Numbered from the stretch's first letter, positions 47,474 to 55,851 are shown. The stretch is 64,000 bases of DNA from Flavobacterium channae (GCF_021172165.1 NZ_CP089096.1:2418001-2482000), one strand, 5' to 3'. The notes: a model not told the origin generated them from the sequence alone. A program made the numbers and translations.

Positions 47474-47686
47474 ATGAGCAACGACCCACTTCACGGAAAA
47501 ACTTTGAAAACTATTGTAGAACAATTAGTTGGTTTTTATGGATTTCACACTTTAGCAGAACTAATAAACATTAAATGTTTTAAGGAAAATCCATCTGTAA
47601 ATTCAAGTCTAAAATTCTTAAGAAAAACGGATTGGGCTAGAAAAAAAGTTGAGGAATTGTACATTAGGACTTTGCCGAAATTATAA
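47474..47686 (+). CDS. VF530 family DNA-binding protein (DUF2132)
   Basis: A 70-residue protein matching the VF530/DUF2132 family: DPLHGKTLKTIVEQLVGFYG, then the signature SVNSSLKFLRKTDWARKKVEELYI. The family is annotated as DNA-binding on structural grounds; its biological role is unknown. It starts 4 nt after tag, making it the third gene of a transporter-tag-VF530 unit, and is often found beside or fused to unrelated housekeeping genes. Confidence 0.92.
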   Translation: MSNDPLHGKTLKTIVEQLVGFYGFHTLAELINIKCFKENPSVNSSLKFLRKTDWARKKVEELYIRTLPKL

Positions 47687-47723
47687 ATTAAAAAGGACTA
47701 TCAAATGATAGTCCTTTTTAATT
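47686..47723. terminator. Long bidirectional terminator after the VF530 gene
   Basis: An 18-bp perfect inverted repeat with AAAAAGGACTATC at its core begins at the last base of the VF530 stop codon. The A-rich and T-rich ends let it work both ways. It also overlaps the end of a small minus-strand ORF. Confidence 0.88.
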
Positions 47724-47814
47724 ACATTGTATAAATATAAACCGCTATTACTCCTAATAATATGTAGAGTATTATTAATAAAATTACAAGTTTATTTTTA
47801 TTGAAAAAATTCAT
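47722..47814 (-). CDS. Candidate 30-residue single-span membrane peptide
   Basis: A short ORF encoding MNFFNKNKLVILLIILYILL followed by GVIAVYIYTM. It has a basic N-terminus and one long hydrophobic helix, the shape of a small membrane protein. It lies alone in the 285-nt gap between the VF530 gene and the response regulator and ends in the hairpin at 47686-47723, which would terminate it. No convincing promoter was found, and short hydrophobic ORFs also arise by chance in AT-rich DNA. The rest of the gap (47815-47971) shows only a weak 7-bp inverted repeat. Confidence 0.35.
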   Translation of the reverse strand: MNFFNKNKLVILLIILYILLGVIAVYIYTM

Positions 47815-47971
47815 TATTTCTAGTTACTTTTTTAGCAACTTCTCATATTTAACGATGTATTAGAAAAACATATACTTCCAAAAAATGAAAAACGCTTACT
47901 TAAAACAAAAGTAATTTTAAAATAAATAATTTTTTAGTTTGTGGGACAAACTGCAGGACTTTGTATACGAG

Positions 47972-48622
47972 CTATAATCCTACTGCTAAATTTCTTGACA
48001 ATGGTATTTCAAAATTCTCAATTTGAATTGCATTTGTAGATTTTACCAAAATTTTGCTTTTATTAATCACATAAGAACGATGCACTTTAATAAAAACTTC
48101 TTCAGGCAATTGTTTTGAGATATTTTCAAGTGTATTTCGTGTAGTAATCTTTCGATTTGACAGTTGTATATCAATGTAATTTTTATCGCTTTTAATGAAT
48201 AATATTTCGTCAAAATTTAATTTAATTTCATTGTAACCATCTTTAATCACAATAGTTTTAGACTTTAATTGTTCTTGCGCTAATTCGATTGCAGCAATTA
48301 AATCAACAGATTTTATAGGTTTTGTTAGATAAGCAATGGGGTGAATTGTTAAAGCGTTTTTTATGGTTTCAATTTCGGTTTGTCCAGTAATAAATATTAC
48401 TTTTTCTTTTTTAATATTCTCTTGAGCCCATTCAATCCCAGACATTTTTTCACCTAAATTAATATCTAATAGAATAATATCTGGCATAAAATTTTGCAAC
48501 TTTTCTGTTGCCTGACTTATTTTAAAAGCGAGCTCAACCTGAAAATCATAAACTTCAATTAAAATCTCTTTAATATGATTAGCAATTAAAACTTGATCTT
48601 CAACAATCAATATTTTAGTCAT
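47972..48622 (-). CDS. LytTR-family response regulator
   Basis: A 216-residue two-component regulator. The receiver domain has DIILLDINLGEKMSG with the phosphorylated Asp near residue 53, FITGQTE with the conserved Thr, and YLTKPIKSVDL with the conserved Lys. The LytTR DNA-binding domain follows: FIKSDKNYIDIQLSNRKITT and FIKVHRSYVINKSKI. Its start overlaps the end of the upstream histidine kinase gene by 8 nt, so the two are a translationally coupled pair. Confidence 0.94.
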   Translation of the reverse strand: MTKILIVEDQVLIANHIKEILIEVYDFQVELAFKISQATEKLQNFMPDIILLDINLGEKMSGIEWAQENIKKEKVIFITGQTEIETIKNALTIHPIAYLTKPIKSVDLIAAIELAQEQLKSKTIVIKDGYNEIKLNFDEILFIKSDKNYIDIQLSNRKITTRNTLENISKQLPEEVFIKVHRSYVINKSKILVKSTNAIQIENFEIPLSRNLAVGL

Positions 48623-50291
48623 GTTTATTTATATTAAAAGTTAATTTAAACCCTTTTGAAATATCAATCTCGTAATCCGCCTCTAATTGCAAGCAAAGTT
48701 GGTCAATTAATTTTGGCTTTACTATTTTTTCTTTTGGTTTTTCTCCATTATCTTGATATACAAATTTTATACTTTCATCTAAATCTAATATTCCTAATAA
48801 AACTTCCTTTGTTTGATTTTCCTCAAAGGCATGCTTAATTGAATTTATTATCAATTCGGTTATCAACAATCCCAAATACATTGCTGTATCAGAATCGATA
48901 TACAATTCATCAATTTCGTATTTAATTAAAATGTTCTTCTCTGCAAAAATTTCATCAAAATTATTTAAAACATCAATCAAATATCTATTTAAATGAATCT
49001 CATTTTTATTTTTTGAAGTATATAAATGTCTATGCAATAAAGCAATTGTTTCAACTTTAGAAAGCAATCTAATAAAATCGTTTTTGCTTTCCGAACTTAT
49101 ATTCTTCTTCAAAGTATCCGAAATAAGAATTGAAATTAATTGTAAATTATTATTAACACGATGGTTGGTTTCTCTTACCAAAAACTCGTTCTCTTTATGT
49201 AGTTTTTCTAACTGTATGTTTGTTTTTTTGATTTTTTTCATAAAAACCCATAAAACCGCCAAACCACAAGAAACTGATATTAAAATAATTAGCAATAGTA
49301 ATTGGTTTTTCTTCGAATTAGTTAACTCTTTTTCTTTAGCATCGATAATAACTTTGTTTTCTAACAATTCATATTTTTTATTACTAGTATAAAAAGCTAT
49401 TTCATTATTTACACCAATTAAAGTATCGCTATAAACAAGGGCTGTTTTAAAATCATTCTTTAATGCTGTTGAATTTTTTAATTCATTGTAACATTGCTGC
49501 AGTTGCCATAAGTTGTCTATTATTTTAGCTTGTTTAACAGCCTCTGTATAATACTTTATAGCTGAATCAAAATCATCTTCTTTTTGCTGATAATATCGCC
49601 CTAGGTTAATAGAAACATCTATAAAAGCCATCTTAGTATCATACTTTTTAGCAACATCATAAGCTCTTAAAAAAAATGGTAACGCTTTTTTAGGTCTTTT
49701 ATTAAAGTCTAAAAAACCCAATTCATTTAAAGTATATACTATAACAGATTTATCTTTTATTTTTGATTCATTACTAAGAATTAAATTCCCAATTTCTTTA
49801 ATTTTAACTACTGAATCTGGAACATTGTTGTAGTATTCTGCCAACAATGCCATTCTTCTATTCAAAAAATAAAATTTGTACTCTAAATTTTTGTTTTTAG
49901 TATATAATTTTTCAGCTTCATATATATAATTACATGCTATATTTCTCTTAACCAAGTATCTAGAAATTTCAGCACGTATTGTTAATATATTAAAAAGCTC
50001 ATCCGTATTATTTTCTTTCTTATAATAGTTTTCGGCTTTATCCAAATAGAAAAAACAACTATCAGATTTTGAAATTGATTTTAAAATTTTAGCATACTTA
50101 ACGTAATAATCTGCAAGTTTTGAGGGATTTTTAGCAGATTGTTTGATTACCTTTTGAGTATATACATAGGCAGAATCATACTGACAATTATCAATAAAAA
50201 CTTTGATTTTAGCATCAGGATTCAATTGACAATAAGCAATATTTAAAAAGAAAAAAGTTGCAATAAAAAAGTGATATCTCTTGATAATCAT
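48615..50291 (-). CDS. TPR-containing sensor histidine kinase (HisKA_2 type)
   Basis: A 558-residue kinase. It has a signal peptide (MIIKRYHFFIATFFFLNIAY), a periplasmic domain of TPR-like helices (KKALPFFLRAYDVAKKYDTK; DFDSAIKYYTEAVKQAKII), one membrane helix near residue 330 (LLLLIILISVSCGLAVLWVF), a coiled segment, and a kinase core whose phosphoacceptor region reads LVRETNHRVNNNLQLI, typical of HisKA_2. The ATP domain has LLITELIINSIKHAF and ends short. The ATG at 50291 is preferred over one 11 codons upstream because it gives a clean signal peptide. It pairs with the LytTR regulator. Confidence 0.88.
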   Translation of the reverse strand: MIIKRYHFFIATFFFLNIAYCQLNPDAKIKVFIDNCQYDSAYVYTQKVIKQSAKNPSKLADYYVKYAKILKSISKSDSCFFYLDKAENYYKKENNTDELFNILTIRAEISRYLVKRNIACNYIYEAEKLYTKNKNLEYKFYFLNRRMALLAEYYNNVPDSVVKIKEIGNLILSNESKIKDKSVIVYTLNELGFLDFNKRPKKALPFFLRAYDVAKKYDTKMAFIDVSINLGRYYQQKEDDFDSAIKYYTEAVKQAKIIDNLWQLQQCYNELKNSTALKNDFKTALVYSDTLIGVNNEIAFYTSNKKYELLENKVIIDAKEKELTNSKKNQLLLLIILISVSCGLAVLWVFMKKIKKTNIQLEKLHKENEFLVRETNHRVNNNLQLISILISDTLKKNISSESKNDFIRLLSKVETIALLHRHLYTSKNKNEIHLNRYLIDVLNNFDEIFAEKNILIKYEIDELYIDSDTAMYLGLLITELIINSIKHAFEENQTKEVLLGILDLDESIKFVYQDNGEKPKEKIVKPKLIDQLCLQLEADYEIDISKGFKLTFNINKHD

Positions 50292-50342
50292 TTTGTTTAT
50301 TTTATTGAAATATAAACTTATCAAAAAAAATTAGAACAAGGC

Positions 50343-50981
50343 TTAAATATTTTTCAAAACCATTAAAAAATCTTCCCTTTCGATTTCCACACAACCCAAA
50401 CTTGCTAAATGATCGTTATAAACTTGACAATCTAATAAACGATAATTAGCAAATTCCAATTGTTTTGCCAATGCTATAAAAGCTATTTTACTTGCATTGG
50501 AAACCTTTGAAAACATACTTTCACCACAAAAGACGTGTCCTAAATCAACACCATACAAACCACCAACCAATTCATCGTTTTCCCAAACTTCAACGCTTTT
50601 AGCAATACCAAGCTCATGAAGCTGGCAATACGCTTCCACCATATTATTAGTAATCCAAGTACCTGGCTGGTCTTTTCGTTTAATTTTTTTGCAGTTTACA
50701 ATTACTTCTCTAAAAGCTGTATTAAACGTTACTTTAAACTTTTTTTGATTGATGATATTTCGCATGCTTTTCGAAATTTTTAAATCTTCAAAAAACAACA
50801 CCATTCGCTCAGGTGGACTCCACCATAAAATAGGTTCATCGTCTTCAAACCAAGGAAATATCCCTGAATTATATGCCAAAACCAATCGTTCTGGAGACAA
50901 ATCACCACCAACAGCAACAATACCTTCAGGAGAAGCCATTTCAACAGGAGGAAAATACAATTCTTTGGTAAGGAAATACAT
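50343..50981 (-). CDS. aat: Leucyl/phenylalanyl-tRNA--protein transferase
   Basis: Aat adds Leu or Phe to proteins with N-terminal Lys or Arg, marking them for ClpS and ClpAP. The 212-residue protein has the family core: FPPVEMASPEGIVAVGGDLS, LAYNSGIFPWFEDDEPILWW, GTWITNNMVEAYCQLHELG and GGLYGVDLGHVFCGESMFS. It is on the same strand as the two-component pair, 51 nt upstream, but is probably a separate unit. A hairpin terminator lies between it and the DUF3127 gene. Confidence 0.96.
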   Translation of the reverse strand: MYFLTKELYFPPVEMASPEGIVAVGGDLSPERLVLAYNSGIFPWFEDDEPILWWSPPERMVLFFEDLKISKSMRNIINQKKFKVTFNTAFREVIVNCKKIKRKDQPGTWITNNMVEAYCQLHELGIAKSVEVWENDELVGGLYGVDLGHVFCGESMFSKVSNASKIAFIALAKQLEFANYRLLDCQVYNDHLASLGCVEIEREDFLMVLKNI

Positions 50982-51025
50982 TTGGTCAATTACAATTACA
51001 AAATAAAATTCAAGTTCAATAAAAA

Positions 51026-51060
51026 AGTCAGAAATTTAAGCATCACTTAAACTTCTGACT
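51026..51060. terminator. Terminator of the flavin reductase-DUF3127 unit
   Basis: A 15-bp stem with one A-C mismatch (AGTCAGAAATTTAAG with CTTAAACTTCTGACT) around a 5-nt loop. On the minus strand it is followed by a T run, 22 nt after the DUF3127 stop codon. Part of one arm belongs to a 7-bp repeat array. Confidence 0.82.
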
Positions 51061-51086
51061 TCTATCTTCCGACTTTTAACTTTTAG
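51052..51086 (-). repeat. 7-bp tandem repeat overlapping the DUF3127 stop codon and terminator
   Basis: Five plus-strand units in register: CTTCTGA, CTTCTAT, CTTCCGA, CTTTTAA, CTTTTAG. The last unit covers the DUF3127 stop codon and the first forms part of the terminator stem. Confidence 0.75.
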
Positions 51087-51460
51087 AAAGGTAAATCGTC
51101 GTGCTCTTCTTCTTTAAAGTTTGTTGCAGGTTCAAAAGCTTCTGAAGCAGGCATTGGAGGCATTTGTGGAGCTACTGGAGCTTCAGCTTGCATTTTTTCA
51201 ATTCTCCAACCTTGAATAGAGTTAAAATATTTTGTTTCTCCTTGCGGATTAACCCATTCTCTTCCTCTTAAGTTGATAGAAACCTTTACTTGTTCACCTA
51301 CATTATAATTGTTCAATAAATCGGTTTTATCTTGTGCAAACTCAATCAAAATATGTTGAGGATATTGCTCTTCTGTAGTAACTACTAACTCTCTTTTTTT
51401 GAAAGATGCACTTACTTGTTGTACTGGGTTAATTAATTTTACTCTTCCTAAAACTTCCAT
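51083..51460 (-). CDS. DUF3127 domain protein
   Basis: A 125-residue protein with an OB-like DUF3127 domain: VLGRVKLINPVQQVSASFKK, then HILIEFAQDKTDLLNNY, VKVSINLRGREWVNPQGETK and FNSIQGWRIEK. The C-terminal tail is flexible and ends in an acidic DDLPF-like tip, as in SSB, whose tip recruits partner proteins. Single-strand DNA binding is therefore a reasonable guess, not an established role. The ATG at 51460 is used because residues upstream lack family similarity. It follows the flavin reductase gene by 11 nt. Confidence 0.85.
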   Translation of the reverse strand: MEVLGRVKLINPVQQVSASFKKRELVVTTEEQYPQHILIEFAQDKTDLLNNYNVGEQVKVSINLRGREWVNPQGETKYFNSIQGWRIEKMQAEAPVAPQMPPMPASEAFEPATNFKEEEHDDLPF

Positions 51461-51471
51461 AATACTTAAAT

Positions 51472-52347
51472 TTATTTCTTTGCTAATAATAATTTCCAAG
51501 CGTCAATCGCTCTTCCATTATCTACATACTCTTTTGCTTTTTGAAATTTTGTATCCAAATCATCAGCGCTTAAAACTGCTTTTACCTCAAAATTTTCTTT
51601 TACAAATATAGCAATTTCTTCTTCTGTTGGAATATTTTCTATGTTTCCTAATTTACCCAAATCGTTTCCATTAAAATAACCACTTTCTTTGATGAAATCT
51701 GGAATCATATCTACTCCTACTCCAAGAGTTGTAAGCGGCTTTTCTACTTCAAACATCCCTACATTAGAACGGCTATACCAATTTCCTCCCATTCGGGCAA
51801 CCAAATCAATTTTGTGTTGGTCAATCATACCGGTTGCATCTAAAACCGACTCATTAATGTGAATTTTTACAACTTCACAAATAATCAAATTCCCAGCACC
51901 ACCTTGATCTCCTAAAGCAACAACATCATTAATTTTACATTCAAATTGCACTGGACTTTCTGCCACGCGAAATGGTTTTACTTTATCTGATTTTAGCATT
52001 GTAAATCCAGCTTTTTCAAACTCATTTACACCATCAGGATATTCTGTACTCGATAATGACATTTGCTGAACAATATCATAATTTACCACATTAATTACTA
52101 CTTCTCTTGTGCTATTTGCATTAATCAAAGTATGTTTAATCGTATTATCGCGAACACGTCTTGCCGGTGAAAAAATTAAAATCGGTGGATTAGAACTAAA
52201 CACATTAAAGAAACTAAATGGTGATAAATTTGGATTCCCATTAGAGTCAATTGTACTAGCAAATGCAATTGGTCTAGGCGCAACCGCACTCTGTAAATAC
52301 CCTTGTAATTTTGCTGGCGCTATTTCTTTTGGATCGATGCTTAACAT
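51472..52347 (-). CDS. Flavin reductase-like (FMN-binding split-barrel) protein
   Basis: A 291-residue protein of the flavin reductase/DIM6-NTAB type. The FMN-binding region is clear near residues 20 to 70: APRPIAFASTIDSNGNPNLS, PFSFFNVFSSNPPILIFSPA and RDNTIKHTL. The flavin fold continues to FECKINDVVALGDQGGAGNL and IDLVARMGGNWYSR. A C-terminal addition of about 80 residues (PDFIKESGYFNGNDLGKLGN) is a family feature in Bacteroidota and has no known role. The ATG at 52347 (LSIDPKEIAPAKLQGY) is chosen over one 15 codons upstream. It diverges from the kinase gene at 52452. Confidence 0.87.
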   Translation of the reverse strand: MLSIDPKEIAPAKLQGYLQSAVAPRPIAFASTIDSNGNPNLSPFSFFNVFSSNPPILIFSPARRVRDNTIKHTLINANSTREVVINVVNYDIVQQMSLSSTEYPDGVNEFEKAGFTMLKSDKVKPFRVAESPVQFECKINDVVALGDQGGAGNLIICEVVKIHINESVLDATGMIDQHKIDLVARMGGNWYSRSNVGMFEVEKPLTTLGVGVDMIPDFIKESGYFNGNDLGKLGNIENIPTEEEIAIFVKENFEVKAVLSADDLDTKFQKAKEYVDNGRAIDAWKLLLAKK

Positions 52348-52451
52348 GCTGAAATTATTTTCTACAAAGATAACAAACAATTGCAAGTTCAATTACAAGA
52401 ACCAGCATCAAATTAAAAAGGTTTTATTATTTTTACATCAAATATTGGTAC

Positions 52452-53609
52452 ATGCAGTTTTCAGAAAAGCGAAATCTAACGCGTTGGTTTATCATAATTG
52501 CTTCTTTTTTCATAGTAACTTTAATACTTTGGAATACTTATAACTTTTTTCAAATTTTTAAAAATGAAGAAAGAGCAAAAATGGAATTTTGGGCAAGTGC
52601 ACAAAAAACATTAGCTAATGCCAATGAACATACCGATGTAGAACTTCCTTTTCAAATTATTACCAATAATACTACCATTCCCATTTTTATTACCGACAGC
52701 AAAGAAAATATTATCGACTTCAACAATATTGATGAAGAAATTTCAAAAGATAGTATTGCTTTAAACAAGTATTTCAATTCGATAAAAAACGACAACCAAC
52801 CCATTAAAATGGAGCGTTCCAACAACAAATACCAATTGGTATATTACGGAAATTCGCCTCTTTTAAACAAATTGAAATATTATCCTGTTGCACTTTTATT
52901 GATCATTATTTTATTTGGAGCAGTAGTGTATAATTTTTACCGAGCTACAAAAATGGCCACTCAAAACAAACTTTGGGCAGGAATGGCAAAAGAAACAGCT
53001 CACCAGATAGGAACGCCACTTTCTTCATTAATTGGTTGGTTAGAAATTTTAAAATTGGACAATGTTGAAGAAAGTACGATTACCGAAATTGAAAAAGACA
53101 TTTCGCGGCTTCAAACAATTACAGATCGTTTTTCTAAAATTGGAAGTGAACCTGTATTAGAAAAACGCGATATCATTGAAGACACTAAAAATACCGTTGA
53201 ATATTTACAAAGTCGTGTATCGCAACAGGTTTCCTTTACTTTTAAAGCACCTCAACATCCTATTTATGTTGAATTTAATCCAGCTTTACATAGTTGGACA
53301 ATAGAAAATTTAGTAAAAAATGCGATTGATGCAATGAAAGGAAAAGGTGCGTTGAACATCAACATAACCGAACTTGAAAACTTTGTTAAAATCCGAATTA
53401 CCGATACTGGTAAAGGGATTCCTAAGAACCAATTTTCAAAAGTTTTTGAACCAGGTTTTACAACCAAAAAACGTGGATGGGGATTAGGATTATCATTAAC
53501 AAAACGTATTGTTCAAGACTATCACAAAGGAAAAATCAAAGTAGAACATTCAGAAATTGGAAAAGGAACGACTATGCAAATGAGTTTTAAAAAATCCACT
53601 ATTGTTTAA
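52452..53609 (+). CDS. Orphan sensor histidine kinase
   Basis: A 385-residue membrane kinase with two membrane helices (WFIIIASFFIVTLILWNTY and YYPVALLLIIILFGAVVYNF) around a periplasmic domain of about 110 residues. The H-box is KETAHQIGTPLSSLIGWLEI near residue 180. The ATP-binding boxes are NLVKNAIDAMKGKG, ITDTGKGIPKNQFSKVFEPG and KKRGWGLGLSLTKRIV. No response regulator gene adjoins it. Its 3' end overlaps the converging transglutaminase-like gene by 11 nt. Confidence 0.93.
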   Translation: MQFSEKRNLTRWFIIIASFFIVTLILWNTYNFFQIFKNEERAKMEFWASAQKTLANANEHTDVELPFQIITNNTTIPIFITDSKENIIDFNNIDEEISKDSIALNKYFNSIKNDNQPIKMERSNNKYQLVYYGNSPLLNKLKYYPVALLLIIILFGAVVYNFYRATKMATQNKLWAGMAKETAHQIGTPLSSLIGWLEILKLDNVEESTITEIEKDISRLQTITDRFSKIGSEPVLEKRDIIEDTKNTVEYLQSRVSQQVSFTFKAPQHPIYVEFNPALHSWTIENLVKNAIDAMKGKGALNINITELENFVKIRITDTGKGIPKNQFSKVFEPGFTTKKRGWGLGLSLTKRIVQDYHKGKIKVEHSEIGKGTTMQMSFKKSTIV

Positions 53610-54777
53610 CTGGCTTTCCAGACCAAATTACTTTATCCACCATTTTTTTTCTATCCTTTTTACTTTTTGAAATGTAATCTTTTACAAAATCATACTGTTC
53701 TTGAGATTGTTTAACTGCATCTGCTATAGAAGATCTTAACTCATTAAAACTTGCTGCATTTTCTTTTCCAACACTACTAATCCCGAAAATTTCTCTTTGA
53801 ATATTTTCCAATCTTTCTTTTGGTGTTTGAATCATCTCTAAAAGAATTGCATCAGAAAAAGTTGGGGTAAACCCTTTGTTTCGGTAAATTATAAAATCGT
53901 TTAATAAAACAATTGCCACATTGTAATCTTCGATAATTTCGGTTACTTTCTCAATATTCTTATTTAATCTTGTAGCATTGAATACACTTTTTTTATAGTT
54001 GTACTCTTCTAAAATTAAATCATTTATAATTTCATTATTCTGAATTCTTTCCGAACTTTCAAAAGCTTTATCAATTTCCGACAACTTGTTGTATTTGTCT
54101 ATCTCATTTTGATAATCAAAGTTCACTAAAGGTTTGTTATCATAATTTTTACCGTTATAAAATTCACGATTTGAAATTGGTTCTTTAGAAAATTGCCATA
54201 AAAAATCAAATGGCATGTGCGATTTAACGGCTTCTGAAGGCAACATCTTATAATGTTTAGAAGCAATATTAGAAACAAACATATTGCTTGTTGTAACATA
54301 TCCAGAATCCCAGGTTGGATCAAAAACATACCAATTAGTATCTTTCATCTTTATTGCACACCAAGCGTGAGAAACTTTTGCAATTTGATTATTTTGTTTT
54401 GTATAACCTGAAACGATTTGAGATTGATATCCTAATTGATCAAGCAAAGCTTTGAAAAGCTTAGCATAGTGAATACAAACCCCTGATTTATTTGCTATTG
54501 TTTTGGATACAAAATCTTCATCACTACTAAATAATTCAGTTGTAAAACTAAAATTTACATCATAAGAAATTGTAGAAATGACAAAAAAATATGCCGCCTT
54601 AATTTGCAATTCCTCTCCTTTAAAATGTAATTTAATATAATCTGAAATTTGAGCTACAGATTTTGTTTGATTTTCAGGAATTTGTCGCATTGACTTTTCA
54701 ACAGTAGTATAAATATTCTTTTGTTGTGACAATACTACTGTTTGAAAAAATAAAAGGGCTATAATTAAATATCTCAT
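53599..54777 (-). CDS. Secreted transglutaminase-like protein
   Basis: A 392-residue exported protein with a signal peptide (MRYLIIALLFFQTVVLSQ) and a transglutaminase-like cysteine protease fold: SGVCIHYAKLFKALLDQLGY with the Cys, VSHAWCAIKMKDTNWYVFDP with the His and Asp, then TWDSGYV. The triad is complete, so hydrolase or cross-linking activity is possible. The second half (about residues 230 to 392) is helical and not recognised. The ATG at 54777 is preferred to one 4 codons upstream because the latter lies 3 nt from a terminator stem. Confidence 0.83.
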   Translation of the reverse strand: MRYLIIALLFFQTVVLSQQKNIYTTVEKSMRQIPENQTKSVAQISDYIKLHFKGEELQIKAAYFFVISTISYDVNFSFTTELFSSDEDFVSKTIANKSGVCIHYAKLFKALLDQLGYQSQIVSGYTKQNNQIAKVSHAWCAIKMKDTNWYVFDPTWDSGYVTTSNMFVSNIASKHYKMLPSEAVKSHMPFDFLWQFSKEPISNREFYNGKNYDNKPLVNFDYQNEIDKYNKLSEIDKAFESSERIQNNEIINDLILEEYNYKKSVFNATRLNKNIEKVTEIIEDYNVAIVLLNDFIIYRNKGFTPTFSDAILLEMIQTPKERLENIQREIFGISSVGKENAASFNELRSSIADAVKQSQEQYDFVKDYISKSKKDRKKMVDKVIWSGKPVKQ

Positions 54778-54792
54778 AAAAATAAACACAAA

Positions 54793-54813
54793 AAAACACC
54801 TTAACGGTGTTTT
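54793..54813 (-). terminator. Terminator of the greA-HIT unit
   Basis: An 8-bp stem (AAAACACC with GGTGTTTT) around a 5-nt loop. On the minus strand it runs into seven T residues. It sits between the HIT stop codon and the start of the transglutaminase-like gene. Confidence 0.78.
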
Positions 54814-54817
54814 ATTA

Positions 54818-55207
54818 TTATATATTAGAACTTATCTGCTTTGCTAAATCCTGAAACTCTTCAGGCGTTAAACTTGTTTTTCTTTGAAAACGCATATCGT
54901 CCATATCCTGTAGCGGAATTAAATGCACATGTACATGAGGCACTTCTAATCCAACAACTGCAACACCAATACGCTTACATTCTACTGATTTTTCAATGGC
55001 TTTTGCAACTTTTCTAGAAAACTTCATCAATCCTAAATAAAGTTCTTCATCCATGTCAAAGATTTTATTAATCTCTTGCTTCGGAATACATAATGTATGT
55101 CCTTTTGCATTTGGATTAACATCTAAAAATGCCAAATAATTTTCATCTTCAGCAATTTTATAACACGGAATTTCGCCGTTTACTATTTTGGTAAAAATAC
55201 TAGCCAT
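54818..55207 (-). CDS. HIT family nucleotide hydrolase
   Basis: A 129-residue histidine-triad protein: the N-terminus SIFTKIVNGEIPCYKIAEDE and the catalytic loop VPHVHVHLIPL with His-x-His-x-His near residue 100 are those of the Hint/HinT group, which hydrolyses nucleoside phosphoramidates and AMP-lysine adducts. It starts 11 nt after greA and ends at a hairpin terminator. The greA-HIT pair is common in Bacteroidota. Confidence 0.94.
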   Translation of the reverse strand: MASIFTKIVNGEIPCYKIAEDENYLAFLDVNPNAKGHTLCIPKQEINKIFDMDEELYLGLMKFSRKVAKAIEKSVECKRIGVAVVGLEVPHVHVHLIPLQDMDDMRFQRKTSLTPEEFQDLAKQISSNI

Positions 55208-55218
55208 TTTGTGTAAAA

Positions 55219-55695
55219 TTAGTCTCTTGTAATTTCTAAAACATCAAATTTTAACACACCATTTGGAACGTTTATCTCTGCAACCTCTCCAACAGATTTC
55301 CCTAACAATCCTTTACCAATAGGTGATGTAACAGAAATTTTTCCAGTTTTTAAATCAGCTTCACTTTCTGCTACTAATGTGTATTTCATTTCCATACCAT
55401 TAGCTTGATTTTTAATCTTAACAGTCGACAATACCAATACTTTTGACAAATCCAATTGTGATTCATCAATTAAACGTGCATTTGCAACTAACTCTTCCAT
55501 TTTAGAAATTCTCATTTCTAATAATCCTTGTGCTTCTTTTGCAGCATCATATTCTGCATTCTCTGATAAATCTCCTTTATCTCTTGCTTCTGCAATTGCT
55601 TGTGACGCTTTTGGGCGTTCTATACTTTTAAGTTGGTCTAATTCTTCTCTTAATTTTTTTAATCCTTCTGCTGTGTAATAAGATACTGTACTCAT
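55219..55695 (-). CDS. greA: Transcription elongation factor GreA
   Basis: GreA rescues backtracked RNA polymerase by stimulating transcript cleavage. The 158-residue protein has the coiled-coil N-domain (YTAEGLKKLREELDQLKSIE), the tip loop DKGDLSENAEYDAAKE with the acidic residues that act in the polymerase channel, and the C-domain ending GKSVGEVAEINVPNG. It is the first gene of a greA-HIT unit with a clear -7 box and a hairpin at the predicted 5' end of its message. Confidence 0.96.
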   Translation of the reverse strand: MSTVSYYTAEGLKKLREELDQLKSIERPKASQAIAEARDKGDLSENAEYDAAKEAQGLLEMRISKMEELVANARLIDESQLDLSKVLVLSTVKIKNQANGMEMKYTLVAESEADLKTGKISVTSPIGKGLLGKSVGEVAEINVPNGVLKFDVLEITRD

Positions 55696-55721
55696 AACTT
55701 CATAGTTTATATAAATAGAAA

Positions 55722-55743
55722 GAATCCCACCTGCATGGGATTC
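55722..55743 (-). promoter_or_regulatory. Hairpin at the 5' end of the greA leader
   Basis: A perfect 8-bp stem (GAATCCCA with TGGGATTC) around a 6-nt loop lies 7 nt downstream of the candidate -7 box, so it would be the first thing transcribed. A TTTC and T-rich run follow it on the minus strand. Confidence 0.6.
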
Positions 55744-55750
55744 CTTTTCA

Positions 55751-55758
55751 CAAAGATA
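55751..55758 (-). promoter_or_regulatory. Putative -7 box of greA
   Basis: The minus strand reads TATCTTTG, an exact TAnnTTTG match, 55 nt upstream of the ATG. The same octamer occurs before ruvB and before the thiamin receptor gene. Confidence 0.5.
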
Positions 55759-55818
55759 GTAATTTATTTTTAATATTAATTTAAGTAATATCGTAATGTT
55801 TAGTCAAAAGTAATTATT

Positions 55819-55826
55819 TAAATTTG
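55819..55826 (+). promoter_or_regulatory. Putative -7 box of the Rieske-like lipoprotein gene
   Basis: TAAATTTG matches TAnnTTTG exactly, 25 nt before the ATG. No good -33 element. Confidence 0.45.
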
Positions 55827-55851
55827 TTTTACAATTGAAAGTAAAAATCGA

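Noticed and set aside
47936..47952. A 7-bp inverted repeat (AGTTTGT/ACAAACT) behind the LytTR regulator
   Set aside because: It is followed by A rather than T residues on the relevant strand, so it is not a convincing terminator.
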